Source: a virus
DNA: 64,000 nucleotides
IMG/VR virus record: IMGVR_UViG_3300025133_005514
Coordinates: 1-64,000 of that record
Strand: one strand, 5' to 3'
Positions 36,814-45,814 of this stretch are shown piece by piece. The stretch's first letter is position 1. Each line of letters starts with the position of its first letter. The position numbers and the translations under genes are program-made. Below the pieces are notes generated by a model, which saw nothing but the letters and a program-made list of their open reading frames with translations, was not told where the DNA came from and ran no database searches.

Positions 36814-37728
36814 GTGACCACGGTTGTCGATCTCTTCGCTGGCGTCGGCGGGTTCACCCACGGGGCTAAAGAAGCGGGGGCGACCTGCCTGACGGCTGTA
36901 GAGCTTGCTCCAGCAGCAGCCGAGTACCACCACCTGAACCACCCCGAGGTGGACGCTGTGGAGGCAGACCTCTCCTCCTTCAGGGTGGACCGCCTGCCGG
37001 CTCACGACATCCTTCTGGCATCACCGCCTTGCACCGGCTTCACCCCGGCACGTGGGGCAGACAAGGCGGGGCACCAAGCCGCCAGGAAGCTATCCTGGGC
37101 CTGCGTGAAGGCCCTGAAGGCCCACCGCCCACCAGCAGCGATTGTCGAGAACGTCCCAGAGTTCCTCCGCTGGTCAGAGTTCCCAGCGTGGGAGACCGCC
37201 TGCGTCAGGCTTGGGTACTCAGTCTCGGGACACCTGGTGGACTCCGCCAGGTTTGGCGTTCCCCAGAACAGGGTTAGGGCCATCCTGGTTCTCACGCGGA
37301 CCAAGGCCAGGCTGAGGCTCAAGGAGCCGGACCTCGCAAGAGTGTCAGCCGACCAGGCACTGAACTGGCACAAGGGGAGGTGGATCAGCTGGAAGTCGAA
37401 GCCGCTGAACCAGAGGGTTATGGACCAGATAGACTACGGACGTAGTCGCGGGTGGTTCAGGTTCCTCGCCCCCTACTACGGCTCTGGCTCCGGCCGTAGG
37501 GCTAGGTCCCCGAGCCTTCCGGTTGGGACCATCACCTCGTTCGACGGGTGGCGTCTGGTGTACGGGGAGCACTCCCGGATGATGACCCGGTCTGAGTACA
37601 TCCTGGTTGCAGGGTTTCCTGAGAGCTACGTTTTACCGAACCGGAAGAACGATGTCGTTACGATGGTGGGTAAGGCCATTACCCCAGCGGTTGCGAAGTG
37701 GGCTTGTGAGGGGGTGATGAGTGCGTAG
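36814..37728 (+). CDS. dcm: DNA cytosine-C5 methyltransferase
   Basis: The 304-residue protein has all key motifs: motif I VVDLFAGVGGF (residues 3-13), motif IV SPPCTGF with the catalytic cysteine near residue 71, motif VI VENVPEF near 111, motif VIII QNRVRAILV near 151 and motif X GKAITPAVA near the end. The target recognition region (residues 185-250) is short. No restriction enzyme is next to it, so it looks like an orphan phage methylase for protection of its DNA. GTG 36814 follows the previous stop directly, and its 3' end overlaps the next gene by 8 nt. Confidence 0.9.
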   Translation: MTTVVDLFAGVGGFTHGAKEAGATCLTAVELAPAAAEYHHLNHPEVDAVEADLSSFRVDRLPAHDILLASPPCTGFTPARGADKAGHQAARKLSWACVKALKAHRPPAAIVENVPEFLRWSEFPAWETACVRLGYSVSGHLVDSARFGVPQNRVRAILVLTRTKARLRLKEPDLARVSADQALNWHKGRWISWKSKPLNQRVMDQIDYGRSRGWFRFLAPYYGSGSGRRARSPSLPVGTITSFDGWRLVYGEHSRMMTRSEYILVAGFPESYVLPNRKNDVVTMVGKAITPAVAKWACEGVMSA

Positions 37729-38341
37729 CAGCAGACGAGTCGGCGGAGCAAGAACCTGGGCCACAGCCGCCCAGGCTGAAGACCATCAGCGCGAAGCTCT
37801 CAAGCAGAAGCGCGGTGGCTCACACGGCCGGACACAGAGCGTTGTCCCAGAATTCAGAGATGAGAACGATCGCTACCTTTGGGAGCTAGCTCGCTGGAGG
37901 GCCGGCTCCTTTATCCGTGTCGGCTTCTGTAGCGCCTCAGGATGGATGGGGTCTGACGAGCGAGTCTATGTTGGGCACCCGGTTCACCCCGGGGCCCCCG
38001 TGTTTGAGGACCCCGACTGCTTCAAGGCGTTCAAGGCAGCGAATGCTGCCGGGTACATCGGCTGCACCCAGGTGGCCAACGCTGCCCCCTTCCGCATCAC
38101 GAAGTACGAGGTCCGCAAGGTCATCCAGTCGAACCTGGACAAGTTGAACGTCGGGTTCGTCCGCTACCCGCACAAGATGAACAGGTCCAAAGTGTGGGTC
38201 TGCACCTTCCTGCATGAGGATGAGGTGGCGGACTTCCTGGCTTCGTTCAGGGAGTACGCGGCTGCGTCCATCAAGAAGATGAGCGCCGGGTTGGTGCCGT
38301 TCAAGCAGGACCTGATGAGGAACTTCCGGGAGATCAAATGA
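37721..38341 (+). CDS. Hypothetical protein before TerL-2, possible small terminase subunit (206 aa)
   Basis: GTG 37721 follows GAGGGGGTGAT. Residues 50-110 read as alpha/beta (ENDRYLWELARWRAGSFIRVGF); residues 105-150 hold an HTH-like helix pair (AANAAGYIGCTQVANAAPF, then ITKYEVRKVIQSNLDKL). Its stop overlaps the TerL-2 start, where a small terminase subunit is expected, and its size suits that. Without a match to a TerS fold this stays a position-based call. Confidence 0.55.
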   Translation: MRSSRRVGGARTWATAAQAEDHQREALKQKRGGSHGRTQSVVPEFRDENDRYLWELARWRAGSFIRVGFCSASGWMGSDERVYVGHPVHPGAPVFEDPDCFKAFKAANAAGYIGCTQVANAAPFRITKYEVRKVIQSNLDKLNVGFVRYPHKMNRSKVWVCTFLHEDEVADFLASFREYAAASIKKMSAGLVPFKQDLMRNFREIK

Positions 38342-40266
38342 GCATCAAGAAGGGCGAGAAGGAAGACCCAGCAGCGGACATCCTCACTTCGGGCGACTAC
38401 GACAACTTCACCCAGTTCGCTGAGGAGTACCTCAAGATTCAGACGAAGGCCGGCAAGCTCAAGCCGTTCAAGCTGAACCGGAGTCAGGTCATCCGGGAGA
38501 CCCTCATCACTGAGATGGAGGAGGCCGGGCTGCCGGTGCGAGTGTGGGAAGCGAAGGCCCGCCAGCTGGGCTGCTCCACCCACGTCCAGGGCCGGATGTT
38601 CTGGAAGACCATCACCAACTACGACGAGGGTGCAATCGTTGCTGCCCACGCAGACCCGGCGGTACGGCAGGTCTTCACGAAGTCGAAGGTGTTCTACGAC
38701 TTCCTGCCGGACCACATGAAGCCGATGACTCGGTACAACAACCTGTACGAGCTGGACTTCCGGGCCTCCAAAGGTAGCGGCGGTCTGCGGTCCAGGTTCG
38801 CTGTTACGACGGCGCGAGCGGTTGACGACATGCGCGGGTTCACGGCGCGTCAGGTTCACGCCTCAGAGGTAGCGTTCTTCAACGACCCCGAGTCCTTCTT
38901 CTTGGCGCTGCTTCAGGCGGTACCGGACGAGCCGGGCACCATGATCTACAGCGAGTCCACCTGTAGGGGCTCGGGTGACTTCCACCACAGCACCTACATC
39001 AACGCCAACGTGTGGTGGGACGAGATTCCGCCCTGGATGCCGCTGAAGCGGGCCTACCCCGGCCACCCAGACAGCACCTGGTACGCGCTGTTCACGCCCT
39101 GGTTCCTGATGGAGGAGTACACCAGGGACCTCCCGATGCCGGAAGCCGAGTACAGGCTGACGCTGGATCACGATGAGGTTGAGCTTCTGGAGCGGTTTGA
39201 GAGCTACGTCTCTCTGGAGAATCTCCAGTGGCGCAGAGAGACGCTCATCAGCAAGTGCGGCGGTTCGCTCGACCGGTTCCGTCAGGAGTACCCCAGCACG
39301 GACAAGGAGGCGTACTCCGCCACCGGCAGTCCGGCGTTTGATGGTAGGCACGTGGAGGCCGTTCAGGACCGTCACGGCTGCTGGTGCAGGGTCTGCAAGC
39401 CCCGGGGTCGGGTGGACCCTGGGACCACCGACTGCCCCGAGCATGAGTGGTACGACATCGTTGACGCGGCGGACACCGAGCGAGGCAGACACCGGCTGTT
39501 TACCAGCTTCAAGCCCGAGCTAATCGACGCCATGCCGGGCCAGGGGTCTATGTCGGTTTGGAGGCACCCGGAGAGCAGCAAGCGCTACGTCATCGGGGCC
39601 GACATCAGCAACGGGTCGCACGGCGGTGACTGGGACGTGGCCTCGGTGTTTGAACTGTCGAACATGGAGCAGGTAGCTGAGTGGCGCGGCAAGGCCGACC
39701 TGGATATCTACGCCGAGATTCTGCTGATGCTGGCCCTGCGCTACAACAACGCCCAGCTGGCCCCCGAAATCAACAACATGGGCGGCGGCATCGTCGCGAT
39801 GCTTCGGCAGACCCAGTACTGGAACTTCTACCGGAGGCGGATCACCGACTCGCTGCGCGGGCCGACGTCACAGCTTGGCTGGAGCACGAACAAGCGGACC
39901 AAGCCCGAGATGGTGGGCTTGATGCAGAAGGCCCTGAAGGATGGGTACATCAAGATCCGGTCCCAGATGGCCCTGACAGAGATGCGGGCCTACCGGATGA
40001 ACATCAGCAGAGATGCGTCCGGTGGCGACACACGGGTGGACATGTCTGCCCCTCCAGGCAAGCACGACGATGCCCTCATCGCCACGATGATCAGCAACGC
40101 GGTAGCCCACCACACCCCAGGGCACGGAGCAGCGCTGCCGAAGGCTGATCGGCCTCAGGCTTCGTCGGACCACAACCAGTGGACTGCGGACATGTGGGAC
40201 AAGTACGAGAAGGCGCCGCAGTCCATGGCGGTCCGCCGGCTCAAGCGAGCTATGCGGAAACTGTGA
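38338..40266 (+). CDS. terL: Terminase large subunit, copy 2
   Basis: The 642-residue motor has Walker A in EAKARQLGCST (residues 71-81), a Walker B region VHASEVAFF, coupling motif IYSESTCRGSG, and a C-terminal nuclease with VIGADISNG, APEINNMGG and PPGKHDDALI carrying the acidic residues. It shares overall plan with TerL-1 (6080-8086), including RQEYP, LGWxTN and PPGxHDDA, but identity is visibly low. It heads the full structural gene set of this window, so it most likely serves the particle encoded at 42.8-64 kb. ATG overlaps the previous stop. Confidence 0.92.
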   Translation: MSIKKGEKEDPAADILTSGDYDNFTQFAEEYLKIQTKAGKLKPFKLNRSQVIRETLITEMEEAGLPVRVWEAKARQLGCSTHVQGRMFWKTITNYDEGAIVAAHADPAVRQVFTKSKVFYDFLPDHMKPMTRYNNLYELDFRASKGSGGLRSRFAVTTARAVDDMRGFTARQVHASEVAFFNDPESFFLALLQAVPDEPGTMIYSESTCRGSGDFHHSTYINANVWWDEIPPWMPLKRAYPGHPDSTWYALFTPWFLMEEYTRDLPMPEAEYRLTLDHDEVELLERFESYVSLENLQWRRETLISKCGGSLDRFRQEYPSTDKEAYSATGSPAFDGRHVEAVQDRHGCWCRVCKPRGRVDPGTTDCPEHEWYDIVDAADTERGRHRLFTSFKPELIDAMPGQGSMSVWRHPESSKRYVIGADISNGSHGGDWDVASVFELSNMEQVAEWRGKADLDIYAEILLMLALRYNNAQLAPEINNMGGGIVAMLRQTQYWNFYRRRITDSLRGPTSQLGWSTNKRTKPEMVGLMQKALKDGYIKIRSQMALTEMRAYRMNISRDASGGDTRVDMSAPPGKHDDALIATMISNAVAHHTPGHGAALPKADRPQASSDHNQWTADMWDKYEKAPQSMAVRRLKRAMRKL

Positions 40267-40843
40267 CGACCCGGTATTCCCGGGGCTGGCCGGTAGCCTC
40301 CAGGGCTCCGCTGCGGGACAGGTAGGAGATGGCTCCCCTGGCTTGGCCGCCGGTCAACTTCGTGCTGGCAACCACATCTCGGTAGCTGACGATGCCGTCG
40401 TTCTCCTTCACAGCCCACCTCAGCACGGTCTCGGAGGGTTTTTCGAAGAGGCCGGTGCGCTTGTCAACGTGGATGATCTCCCCGTCGGCGTCCACCTTGA
40501 TGACCTTGCCGACCTTGCCCTTGCGGGGGGAGGGGTCGTCGCCGTCGTCGTGGACGTGGGTCCCAACATGGGCTGTCTGCCGGTCGCGCTCCTCCTTGCC
40601 GTAGAACTTCTTGCCCTTTAGCCCGGGGGTAGCGGTACGGCCCCACCATCCACGGGGGGTGATGTCCTTGGGGGCCCCATCAGCCGGCCACCATCTCTTG
40701 CTGGTAGCAACCTGGCCGCAGGTTCCGCACTGCGTGTCCCTGAAGCCGTCCTTCTTGGACTGCATGTACAGGTAGGCAGAGGTGTTGAGTTCCCACGCTG
40801 CGCCGCAGGAGGAGAAGGAGCAGATCATCGGGTAGATGGGCAT
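40250..40843 (-). CDS. Zinc-ribbon protein with winged-helix C-terminus (197 aa)
   Basis: CSFSSC near residue 8 and CGTC near residue 40 give a zinc ribbon. The middle (residues 75-125) is basic and Gly-rich, and the last 70 residues read as a winged helix (SETVLRWAVKENDGIVSYRDVVAST, then LTGGQARGAISYLSRSGALE). It lies on the minus strand, coupled to the portal gene upstream (TGATG), and converges with TerL-2. It may be a DNA-binding packaging or transcription factor. Confidence 0.65.
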   Translation of the reverse strand: MPIYPMICSFSSCGAAWELNTSAYLYMQSKKDGFRDTQCGTCGQVATSKRWWPADGAPKDITPRGWWGRTATPGLKGKKFYGKEERDRQTAHVGTHVHDDGDDPSPRKGKVGKVIKVDADGEIIHVDKRTGLFEKPSETVLRWAVKENDGIVSYRDVVASTKLTGGQARGAISYLSRSGALEATGQPREYRVVTVSA

Positions 40844-42780
40844 CAGAAGTTTCCTCCGAAGGGTCCGCCACCGCCGCCGGCACCGGAGATTGGAACAGCC
40901 TGACCAGCCCCCGGACGGGGTCCTCCACCAGCCAACTCAGCCTCGCTCGGGGCCGGGAGACCCGGTCCACCACCACCTGAAGCACCAGCGGTGCCGGCGT
41001 TAACCAGCTGACCCAGCGGCGACATGAGCCCGCTGTTGGCCTGCCAGAGCGAGAAAGCCTTCTCCAGGTAAGAGCGCACCGTCTGGTCGTCAACCATGCC
41101 CAGTTGCGCCAACTGACCGAAGGTCTCCAGGGTCTTGTCGATGGTGGAGAGCAAGCCGATGTAAGCCTGGGCCTCCTCAGCCGGGTCCTTGCCGATGGCG
41201 CTGCCGGCCTCGATGTTGACGTCGTAGGAGGAGCCAACCTTGGACGAGTCGAAGGTCTCAAAGCCCTCCTGCCCAGACTCCCCGATGACCCGCATGTGCC
41301 GAGGCTCATCCCAGTACTGGGCAACCACGGACAGGAGCACGCGGGAGATGTCCTCCATAAACTGCTCAACAGCAGCGAGCCGAACGCCGGCACGGCTGTT
41401 GGAGCCCTGAGCAGCAACGGACACCTCGGTAGCCGTGGTGCCCTTCCGGCCCACGCCGCCCCGCTGGTAGACGTCTACGCCCGACAGTTCGTACATCATG
41501 CGCTGAAGGCCCTGAAGGACCGTCATGGTGGTGCTGGGCGGCGGAGCCTCAGGCAGGAGCATGACCACCTTGCGGATGTCGTCCGTGGCCACCGGAAGCT
41601 CGGCAACCTCCAGGTCGATGCCGCTCTCCAGTAGCGCAGTCAGCTGCCCGCCTTCCAGGGCTCCCTGGAGGGCGACGAACTTGCGCTTGCTGGACCTCTC
41701 GTGGTGGTTGAGCAGGTAGTTCCACTCCGTGTTCAGGCGGCTGCTCGGCTCCTGGATGATGGCCAGGTCGGCTGCGGTGGTGGTGTACAGCTTCCCGGGG
41801 ATGCGAACGAAGGACAGGGTTCGGTAGGGGTAGCCGCTGATGTCCATCGGGTCGTTGATGTGTCGGAGCACGCAGTCCTTCGGGGACAGCCCATCCCGGG
41901 GCTTCACAATCCAGAGGATGCGGCGCTGCATCGTGTCCTTGACACGGGCCCAGTAGCGAATCTCGTAGACCATGACGTGGTCGGCCGCTGTGTCGGGCTG
42001 ACTGTGTCGGTTGTGAGGGTCGTTCCCGGCCAGGGAGGTGGGGATGGAGTCCATCACCCAGGAGTCGGCCTCCAAAGCCTTGGGCACCTTGAACCGTCCG
42101 TCGTTCCGAAGGTCGTCAAGCATGAAGGGGATGCGCTCGGCGACCCAGGGGGCCTTGCGGAGCTTGTCGTAGCCCAGAGGGACCAGCAGGTTCCAGGGGG
42201 CGATGCGGTTGAAGACCGGCATGTCGTCCTCGGAGTCCGAGGCGATGGGAATGTCCACCTCTGCCATCATCCGAAGCAGGGTTCGCCGCTGCTGGTCGTC
42301 CAGCTGGGTCTCTTCAGTCCCCTGAGTCGGACCGCGTTCGTACTCATCAGCCATCAGGAAGGCGTCACTGTCGTCGTAGCTGACCTTGCCCACACCTAGG
42401 TTGAACAGAAGGGCGTCCAAAGCGGCCTCCTGTGTGGTCTCCAGAGCCCGAATCTCCCGCCACACGTAGTTCACGGTGGCCTCTGCCACCTTGGCGGTCT
42501 CCTCGTCACCCGGTCGGCGAGGCTTTGCCCGGATGTACGGGTTGGTTGAGACGATTGAGGGCAGGAGGGAGTTGGCCGTAGCCAGCAGGAAGTTGAAGTT
42601 GACCCCGCTCTCCGGCGTCACCAGCGAGTTGCGGTCGTGCTCCTTGAGACCCTCGTAGTCGGACAAGATGTCCCGCCAACGGGGGAGAATCTCCTCGTCA
42701 AGGAAGTCTTCGACAGCGCTAATCTTCTCGGCCCAAGCCGAGACTTCGCTTTCCGCAATGGGCATCTTTCTCTGTGTCAT
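40843..42780 (-). CDS. Portal protein, copy 2, encoded on the opposite strand
   Basis: The 645-residue protein has portal features: SLLPSIVSTNPYIRAKPRRPGDE near residue 75, INRIAPWNLLVPLGYDKLRKAP-type wing, a long helical stem with LNTEWNYLLNHHERSS, and VDVYQRGGVGRKGTTATEVSV near residue 440, followed by a Gly/Pro-rich tail. It resembles portal-1 in order and motifs. Its gene runs left while TerL-2, scaffold and capsid run right, which is not usual. ATG 42778-42780 follows GGAGT. With the zinc protein it forms a small leftward operon. Confidence 0.88.
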   Translation of the reverse strand: MTQRKMPIAESEVSAWAEKISAVEDFLDEEILPRWRDILSDYEGLKEHDRNSLVTPESGVNFNFLLATANSLLPSIVSTNPYIRAKPRRPGDEETAKVAEATVNYVWREIRALETTQEAALDALLFNLGVGKVSYDDSDAFLMADEYERGPTQGTEETQLDDQQRRTLLRMMAEVDIPIASDSEDDMPVFNRIAPWNLLVPLGYDKLRKAPWVAERIPFMLDDLRNDGRFKVPKALEADSWVMDSIPTSLAGNDPHNRHSQPDTAADHVMVYEIRYWARVKDTMQRRILWIVKPRDGLSPKDCVLRHINDPMDISGYPYRTLSFVRIPGKLYTTTAADLAIIQEPSSRLNTEWNYLLNHHERSSKRKFVALQGALEGGQLTALLESGIDLEVAELPVATDDIRKVVMLLPEAPPPSTTMTVLQGLQRMMYELSGVDVYQRGGVGRKGTTATEVSVAAQGSNSRAGVRLAAVEQFMEDISRVLLSVVAQYWDEPRHMRVIGESGQEGFETFDSSKVGSSYDVNIEAGSAIGKDPAEEAQAYIGLLSTIDKTLETFGQLAQLGMVDDQTVRSYLEKAFSLWQANSGLMSPLGQLVNAGTAGASGGGGPGLPAPSEAELAGGGPRPGAGQAVPISGAGGGGGPFGGNF

Positions 42781-42793
42781 CTACGACTCCTGC

Positions 42794-42824
42794 TTGACAA
42801 CGGGTGTGTGTTTTACCCTAACTA
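42794..42824 (+). promoter_or_regulatory. Divergent promoter region before scaffold; TTGACA box
   Basis: A perfect -35 TTGACA (42794-42799) is followed 19 nt later by TAACTA (42819-42824). The 93-bp gap 42781-42873 separates portal-2 from the scaffold gene, so it must serve both directions. The leftward boxes were not found. Confidence 0.35.
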
Positions 42825-42873
42825 GGATTAGTCGCTGTGCGAATGGGTCGTCAGCGACAAAGGGAGATCGGAA

Positions 42874-43656
42874 ATGACCGAGGCGGTTACCGACAACTTC
42901 GACGAGGCCCTTGGCAACGAGGACAACCCCGACGAGGCCGGCACTGACATCACGGACGAGACACCTGACGACACGGAAGGAGAACCGGATTATTCCGATC
43001 CGGTAGCTTGGCTAGACACCCAGGACAACGTCCCGGATGAGGTCAAGCAAGCGGTCAAGAATGGGTTCCTGCGGCGAAGCGATTACTCGCAGAAGACGCA
43101 GGCGCTAGCGAAGAAGCGTGACCTTGTTGACGAAATCCTGCTTCAGCGGGAAGCCGGCAAGGACAAGCCTCAGCCCCAGGTTGAGGAGAAGCCCCCGCCT
43201 TCATTGAAGGAGGGAGCCACGCCCGAAGAGGTGATTGACCATTACGTGCAGCAGGCCGTCCAGGCCAAGCTTGAAGCCCTCGGTATCAACAATACCGTCG
43301 AGCAGATGAAGCCCCTGGTAGACAAGCAGCGCGTTGTGGACGCTTACCGCGACTACGCAAGCGAGAACCCCGACCAGGACCACGCCACCCTTTCCGCAGC
43401 CGTCGGGCAAGTTCTCGACACCGATCCCGAGCTTGAACAGCTAGCCATTACGAACCCGCGAGCAGCGGTTCGTGCAGCAGCGCGCATCGCTTCTGCCGAA
43501 CTCCGGGTCGCGAAGAGTAGGGCCAGCAAGAAGCGAAAGAGGGCTACAGCACCAGCTTCAGCCAGAGCTTCTACGTCTCGGGTAGCTACGGGGGGCAAGC
43601 GATTGACCCCCCTGGAAGCCGCGACGCAGGCTCTGAAGGAGCAGGGAGCCCTCTAG
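42874..43656 (+). CDS. Capsid scaffolding protein
   Basis: ATG 42874 follows GGGAG. The 260-residue protein has a strongly acidic, disordered N-terminus (residues 1-45), a helical middle (RRSDYSQKTQALAKKRDLVDEI, then PEEVIDHYVQQAVQAKLEALG) and a basic C-terminal tail (residues about 209-240, SRASKKRKRATAP). The acidic-helical-basic pattern and position right before the capsid gene are typical of phage scaffolds that guide capsid assembly and then leave. No protease is seen in the window. Confidence 0.8.
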   Translation: MTEAVTDNFDEALGNEDNPDEAGTDITDETPDDTEGEPDYSDPVAWLDTQDNVPDEVKQAVKNGFLRRSDYSQKTQALAKKRDLVDEILLQREAGKDKPQPQVEEKPPPSLKEGATPEEVIDHYVQQAVQAKLEALGINNTVEQMKPLVDKQRVVDAYRDYASENPDQDHATLSAAVGQVLDTDPELEQLAITNPRAAVRAAARIASAELRVAKSRASKKRKRATAPASARASTSRVATGGKRLTPLEAATQALKEQGAL

Positions 43657-43668
43657 GGAGTCTGAAAA

Positions 43669-44742
43669 TTGGCCGCCGTTACCGCCTCAATTGAGTTTGA
43701 TCGGGTTTACTCGACAACTCTCGCTGTCCAGCGCGACGACGTCGCGATGGAGATCGTCCAGTCCAACCCCCTCCTCTGGCACATGTACCGCCAGGGCGCA
43801 GTCCAGTACGACGGTGGAACGGAAGTTCGCCAGCCGGTCGTCCTGGAAGAGACCGCCAACATCTCGGCGATCTCGACCTACGAGACCTTCGGCACCACGC
43901 CGGAAGACGGGCCCGACACGGCTCGCTACCCGACCTGGTACAAGAACCGCGCCTCCATCGTCCTGGACAACACCGAGTTGGCCCAGAACCGTGGCGCGTC
44001 TCAGATCGTCTCGCTCCTGAACAGCAAGCTCGCGATTGCGAAGATCAGCATGATCAACGACATCGCCCGCCAGCTGTACGCTGACAACTCCGCCCTCCCC
44101 AAGGAGATCAACGGCCTTCAGTCGGACTTCCTGGAGTTTTCGGCCGAGGCCGCTCAGACCGGCACGGTCGGCGGCATCAGCAAGGCTGGCTACGCCAACT
44201 GGCGCAACCGCTACCAGCAGATCACCGCCTTCGGGACGGACGGACTGGACCAGTGGGAGCAGCTGTACATGGAGTGCTCGCAGCGGGGTACGCACCCCGA
44301 CATCATCCTGACCGACCCCGCCGTCTACCGCTTCTTCAAGCGGACGGTCGCGGCCAACCAGGCTGAGCGCGACAACGCCATGTGGGACCAGGGTTTCCAC
44401 AACCTCCTCTTCGAAGGTACGCCCGTCGTGCCCGACTACGAGTTGGACGGAACCGGTCAGACGTACATGCTGACCACGACCGGAAAGCGCGGAGTCAACG
44501 ACTTCAACCTGAAGCCCGAGTACTTCACGGTCCCCGGCAAGAACCCGCTGGCCAAGGGCAAGCACACCGGCATCGGCCTCGGCCTCGCGATTCTGTCGCA
44601 GGACGATTTCCGCATGACGGACTTCATGACCCCGCCCAACGCTGACACCATCCTCGCCCACTGCTACCTGTCGTGCATGTTGGTCACTGCGTCCGAAGGA
44701 CGTCAGGGCTGCTCGGACTTCAGCGGCACCGTCCAGTTCTAG
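43669..44742 (+). CDS. Major capsid protein (HK97-fold family)
   Basis: The 357-residue protein starts with TTG 43669, with AGGGAG 8 nt upstream; no ATG fits. It has an extended N-arm, then VQYDGGTEVRQPVVLEE, FGTTPEDGPDTARYPTW, SIVLDNTELAQNRGASQIVSLLN and later GVNDFNLKPEYF and a C-terminal domain. These belong to a broad family of HK97-fold capsid proteins of podo- and siphoviruses. Many copies form the shell. The TTG start for such an abundant protein is notable. Confidence 0.85.
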   Translation: MAAVTASIEFDRVYSTTLAVQRDDVAMEIVQSNPLLWHMYRQGAVQYDGGTEVRQPVVLEETANISAISTYETFGTTPEDGPDTARYPTWYKNRASIVLDNTELAQNRGASQIVSLLNSKLAIAKISMINDIARQLYADNSALPKEINGLQSDFLEFSAEAAQTGTVGGISKAGYANWRNRYQQITAFGTDGLDQWEQLYMECSQRGTHPDIILTDPAVYRFFKRTVAANQAERDNAMWDQGFHNLLFEGTPVVPDYELDGTGQTYMLTTTGKRGVNDFNLKPEYFTVPGKNPLAKGKHTGIGLGLAILSQDDFRMTDFMTPPNADTILAHCYLSCMLVTASEGRQGCSDFSGTVQF

Positions 44743-44751
44743 GAGGACAAA

Positions 44752-45372
44752 ATGAGCTACACAGACATTGGGTCTTACCCGCAGCGAATTGACGCTGTGG
44801 TCATCTGGAACCCCACCACGAGCACCGACCTCCTCTACCGGGGCGACGTTGTGCAGATCGAGGCGGAGACCATCGCCAACCTGGACGGCGCGAACGCGCA
44901 GGTTCCGGTGGTCGATTCGTCCTCGCCCGAGACGCTCAACATGATGTGCGGAGTTGTCCTCGGCACGGCGAAGAAGTTCACCTACCGCGACCAGGAAGAG
45001 GTCCCGGTTCGGGTTCTCGGCGTTGTCGAGGCCCTGGTGGACGGCGGAACCGTGGATGTGGATCCGCAGGACCACCTGTACATTCAGGACGCCTTGCACG
45101 GCCTCATCGCGAAGGCGGCTGAGCCGGACCTGGTTACGCCGGCTCCGGCGGCCCTCGCGGCCTCGGTCCCCACCGACCTCAGCACGACGATCACGGCCGT
45201 CACCGAGATCATGACCGACATCGACGCGATGAATCTGATCCTCCAGGACCTCATGGACATGAAGGTCTGCAAGGCGATTGCAATTGACGAGGACGACGAC
45301 GCCGTTGGGACCCGCTCCGGCGCGGCCTCGACGCTCTCGACCGTCTTCTTCAACGGCATCGCCCAGTTCTAG
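44752..45372 (+). CDS. Capsid-associated (decoration or vertex-like) protein (206 aa)
   Basis: ATG 44752 follows AGGAGG. The protein is beta-rich and acidic (NPTTSTDLLYRGDVVQIEAET, then VPVRVLGVVEALVDGG), without cysteine clusters, and has a helical middle (TAVTEIMTDIDAMNLILQDL). Its place between capsid and tail genes and its matching ending NGIAQF/TVQF with the capsid C-terminus suggest a related or partner virion protein. It may decorate the shell. Confidence 0.6.
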   Translation: MSYTDIGSYPQRIDAVVIWNPTTSTDLLYRGDVVQIEAETIANLDGANAQVPVVDSSSPETLNMMCGVVLGTAKKFTYRDQEEVPVRVLGVVEALVDGGTVDVDPQDHLYIQDALHGLIAKAAEPDLVTPAPAALAASVPTDLSTTITAVTEIMTDIDAMNLILQDLMDMKVCKAIAIDEDDDAVGTRSGAASTLSTVFFNGIAQF

Positions 45373-45381
45373 GAGGACTCC

Positions 45382-45804
45382 ATGGTCGCTATCCCACAGC
45401 ACATCGATCGGCAGGTCTCAGAGACCCGTCCGCACGGTGTGTCCATCCTCCAGGACTTCGCAGTCCACCTCCAGTTCGACGTGGACGGGGTCTTCATCCC
45501 GCTCCTGTTGGCCCTGGATTCGGACTACTACATCGAAGAAGCCTGGTTCCTGCCAAGCGAGGTGGCTGATGCCACCACGGTCACGCTGACCCTGAAACAG
45601 TACCTCGCGGCTGCTGACCAGAGTCTGGACCTGATGAGTTCGGCGGTTGCTTCGACGGCCTTCGTCATCAACGTCCCCGTGGACTTGGGAGTTGACCAGA
45701 ACCAGACCCTGGTTGACGGCAACTACCTGTGCATGGACGTTGCCGTTGCCACGGGCGGCGACATCTCCGGCGTCGTTCAGGTCCGCTACCGCCGCAAGGC
45801 GTAA
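45382..45804 (+). CDS. Virion decoration-like protein (140 aa)
   Basis: ATG 45382 follows AGGAGG closely. The product is mostly beta (LQFDVDGVFIPLLLALDSDYYIEEAWFL, then ATTVTLTLKQYLAAAD), the look of a jelly-roll decoration or head-completion protein. A strong hairpin follows the gene. No family name can be given with certainty. Confidence 0.6.
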   Translation: MVAIPQHIDRQVSETRPHGVSILQDFAVHLQFDVDGVFIPLLLALDSDYYIEEAWFLPSEVADATTVTLTLKQYLAAADQSLDLMSSAVASTAFVINVPVDLGVDQNQTLVDGNYLCMDVAVATGGDISGVVQVRYRRKA

Positions 45805-45814
45805 AGAACGGGGG

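Noticed and set aside
43687-45402. Minus-strand frame of 571 codons opposite capsid genes
   Set aside because: Antisense of the capsid and decoration genes, which have good ribosome sites and family motifs.
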